Assembly: GCF_947499845.1 (NCBI RefSeq)
Contig: NZ_CANMPM010000016.1
Location: 1 to 64,000, forward strand
Source of the DNA: an uncultured Pseudokineococcus sp.
GTDB lineage: Bacteria; Actinomycetota; Actinomycetes; Actinomycetales; Quadrisphaeraceae
Reading direction: 5' to 3'
DNA length: 64,000 nucleotides
Of the stretch, positions 63,246 to 64,000 are shown in pieces (the first letter of the stretch is position 1; every line of letters starts with the position of its first letter). The translations under genes were made by a program, and so were the position numbers. The notes beneath the pieces were generated by a model. That model saw only the letters and a program-made list of their open reading frames with translations. It was not told the DNA's origin and made no database searches.

Positions 63246-63689
63246 ATGTCGGGCGAAGGTAGCACCGGGGCACCGCCCAGCGCGGGCGTCACCACAGCGG
63301 GCGGCGACGACGCCGACGCGGGCTCGGTCCACGTGATCATGGGTCGCACGAAGACGCGCATCGTCCTGTCGGGCGAGATCGACGCGCTGGTGAGCCCCGA
63401 CCTCGTCGAGGCCGCCGCCGAGGCCGAGGACGCCGGTCGGCCCGTCGAGGTCGACGCCCACCACGTCACCTTCATGGACTCCACGGGCGTGGCCTTCCTC
63501 GCGCGCCTGGCCTCGCGCTCGTCCACGCGCCTGGTGCTCATCCGGCCGCCCGACGTCGTCCGCTTCCTCATCGAGGTCACGTCGATCAACGACCTGCTCG
63601 ACGTCGTCGACGACGACCCGGGCGTCGACGACTCGCTGCCCGAGCACACCCCCGACGACGACCCCGACGGGCCGGACCGCGCGGCCTGA
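63246..63689 (+). CDS. STAS-domain anti-sigma factor antagonist
   Basis: RsbV-like protein of 147 residues. The STAS domain (about 33-120) reads TRIVLSGEIDALVSPDLVEAAAEAEDAG, VEVDAHHVTFMDSTGVAFLARLASRSS with the phosphorylatable Ser in DSTG, and LVLIRPPDVVRFLIEVTSINDLLDVVDD. A Ser/Gly tail precedes it and an acidic DDDPDG tail follows. ATG 63246 follows GGAGG. It is divergent from the LOV-PP2C-HATPase gene (82-bp gap), strongly suggesting they act together. Confidence 0.9.
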   Translation: MSGEGSTGAPPSAGVTTAGGDDADAGSVHVIMGRTKTRIVLSGEIDALVSPDLVEAAAEAEDAGRPVEVDAHHVTFMDSTGVAFLARLASRSSTRLVLIRPPDVVRFLIEVTSINDLLDVVDDDPGVDDSLPEHTPDDDPDGPDRAA

Positions 63690-63765
63690 CCCGCGCCCGC
63701 GCGTCAGCGCACCGGCCCCGGGCCGCCGCTCGGGGCCGGTGAGCTCCGTCAGAGGCTCGGGTCCG

Positions 63766-64000
63766 TCAGAGGCTGAGCACGACGCCGCCGAGCGCGGCGA
63801 CGGGCAGGCCGACGAGGAGGAAGGCGCCGAAGCCGGTGAGGGCGCCGTCGCCGCCCCGCTCGGCGCGGCGGTCGGGGCCCGCGGCGAGGCCCCCGCCCGC
63901 GGTGCCGATGTCGACGCTCGCGCCGCGCGTGAGCTGGTCGGTGGACGTGAGGCCGGCGAGCCCGCCCGCGACGATCGCCGCGACGCCCCACGCCGAGGCG
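63766..64000 (-). CDS. C-terminal part of an unidentified membrane protein (runs off the window)
   Basis: The last 78 codons of a minus-strand gene whose start lies beyond the right edge. The visible end has two hydrophobic helices, ASAWGVAAIVAGGLAGL and GFGAFLLVGLPVAALGGVVLSL, joined by a polar loop (TDQLTRGASVDIGTAG, then DRRAERGGDG). The family cannot be named. The 10-mer around its stop (GTCAGAGGCT) is repeated just downstream at 63749-63758. Confidence 0.6.
   Translation of the reverse strand, partial: ASAWGVAAIVAGGLAGLTSTDQLTRGASVDIGTAGGGLAAGPDRRAERGGDGALTGFGAFLLVGLPVAALGGVVLSL

Overview
This 64 kb window is from a very GC-rich chromosome with almost all third codon positions G or C. 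Gene content and order point to an actinomycete: bldC next to purM-purF, a DUF3073 protein, a sterol-carrier-like gene behind purL, DUF3151 ahead of purA, an MT0933-type antitoxin and a c-di-AMP riboswitch in front of an NlpC/P60 gene. A Kineosporiales- or Micrococcales-like host is my guess, not something the sequence proves. I see no insertion sequence, phage gene or CRISPR array; this reads as core chromosome with a few catabolic and regulatory insertions.

Layout. 0-5 kb: a crcB fluoride-channel pair, a cupredoxin lipoprotein, a frameshifted ATP-binding (anti-sigma type) gene, and a LysR/TDT-transporter divergon. 5-10 kb: an iron-box-preceded siderophore-interacting protein and a sulfite-assimilation operon (sir-cysH-cysG). 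10-19 kb: topoisomerase IB, a zinc metallopeptidase, tRNA-Glu/Asp/Phe, the NlpC gene with riboswitch, a J-like miniprotein, a HAD hydrolase, cobK, an orphan antitoxin, phosphofructokinase, peptide deformylase and bldC. 19-37 kb: purine genes on the minus strand in three blocks (purF-purM; purL-SCP and purS-purQ; purD-purC), interrupted by rtcB, a VanY-like peptidase, a DUF3105/DUF305 pair and an FAD disulfide oxidoreductase. 37-49 kb: carbon catabolism, namely a polyol ABC importer with polyol dehydrogenase, a 2-hydroxyacid dehydrogenase, a LacI-controlled Gfo/Idh-DUF993-epimerase cassette and glycerate kinase. 49-60 kb: VOC protein, AMIN-like protein, ilvA, BASS and MFS transporters with a MarR regulator, two CNNM/CBS proteins, purA and DUF3151. 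60-64 kb: a blue-light (LOV) receptor phosphatase/kinase flanked by two STAS genes.

Two genome-wide habits stand out. First, many single genes or operon heads carry a TANNNT or CANNNT hexamer 6-7 bases before ATG/GTG and no Shine-Dalgarno, the mark of leaderless mRNAs; this fixes several start codons. Second, operons are tightly packed with 4-base GTGA/ATGA stop-start overlaps, and two genes (DUF305 and an HNH nuclease) have only a CTG in the equivalent CTGA overlap, suggesting CTG initiation by translational coupling.

Most striking for follow-up are the LOV-GAF-PP2C-HATPase/STAS module, the CTGA junctions, the c-di-AMP riboswitch, a 46-bp perfect palindrome between purF and a small PH-like gene, and the uncharacterised DUF993 sugar cassette.
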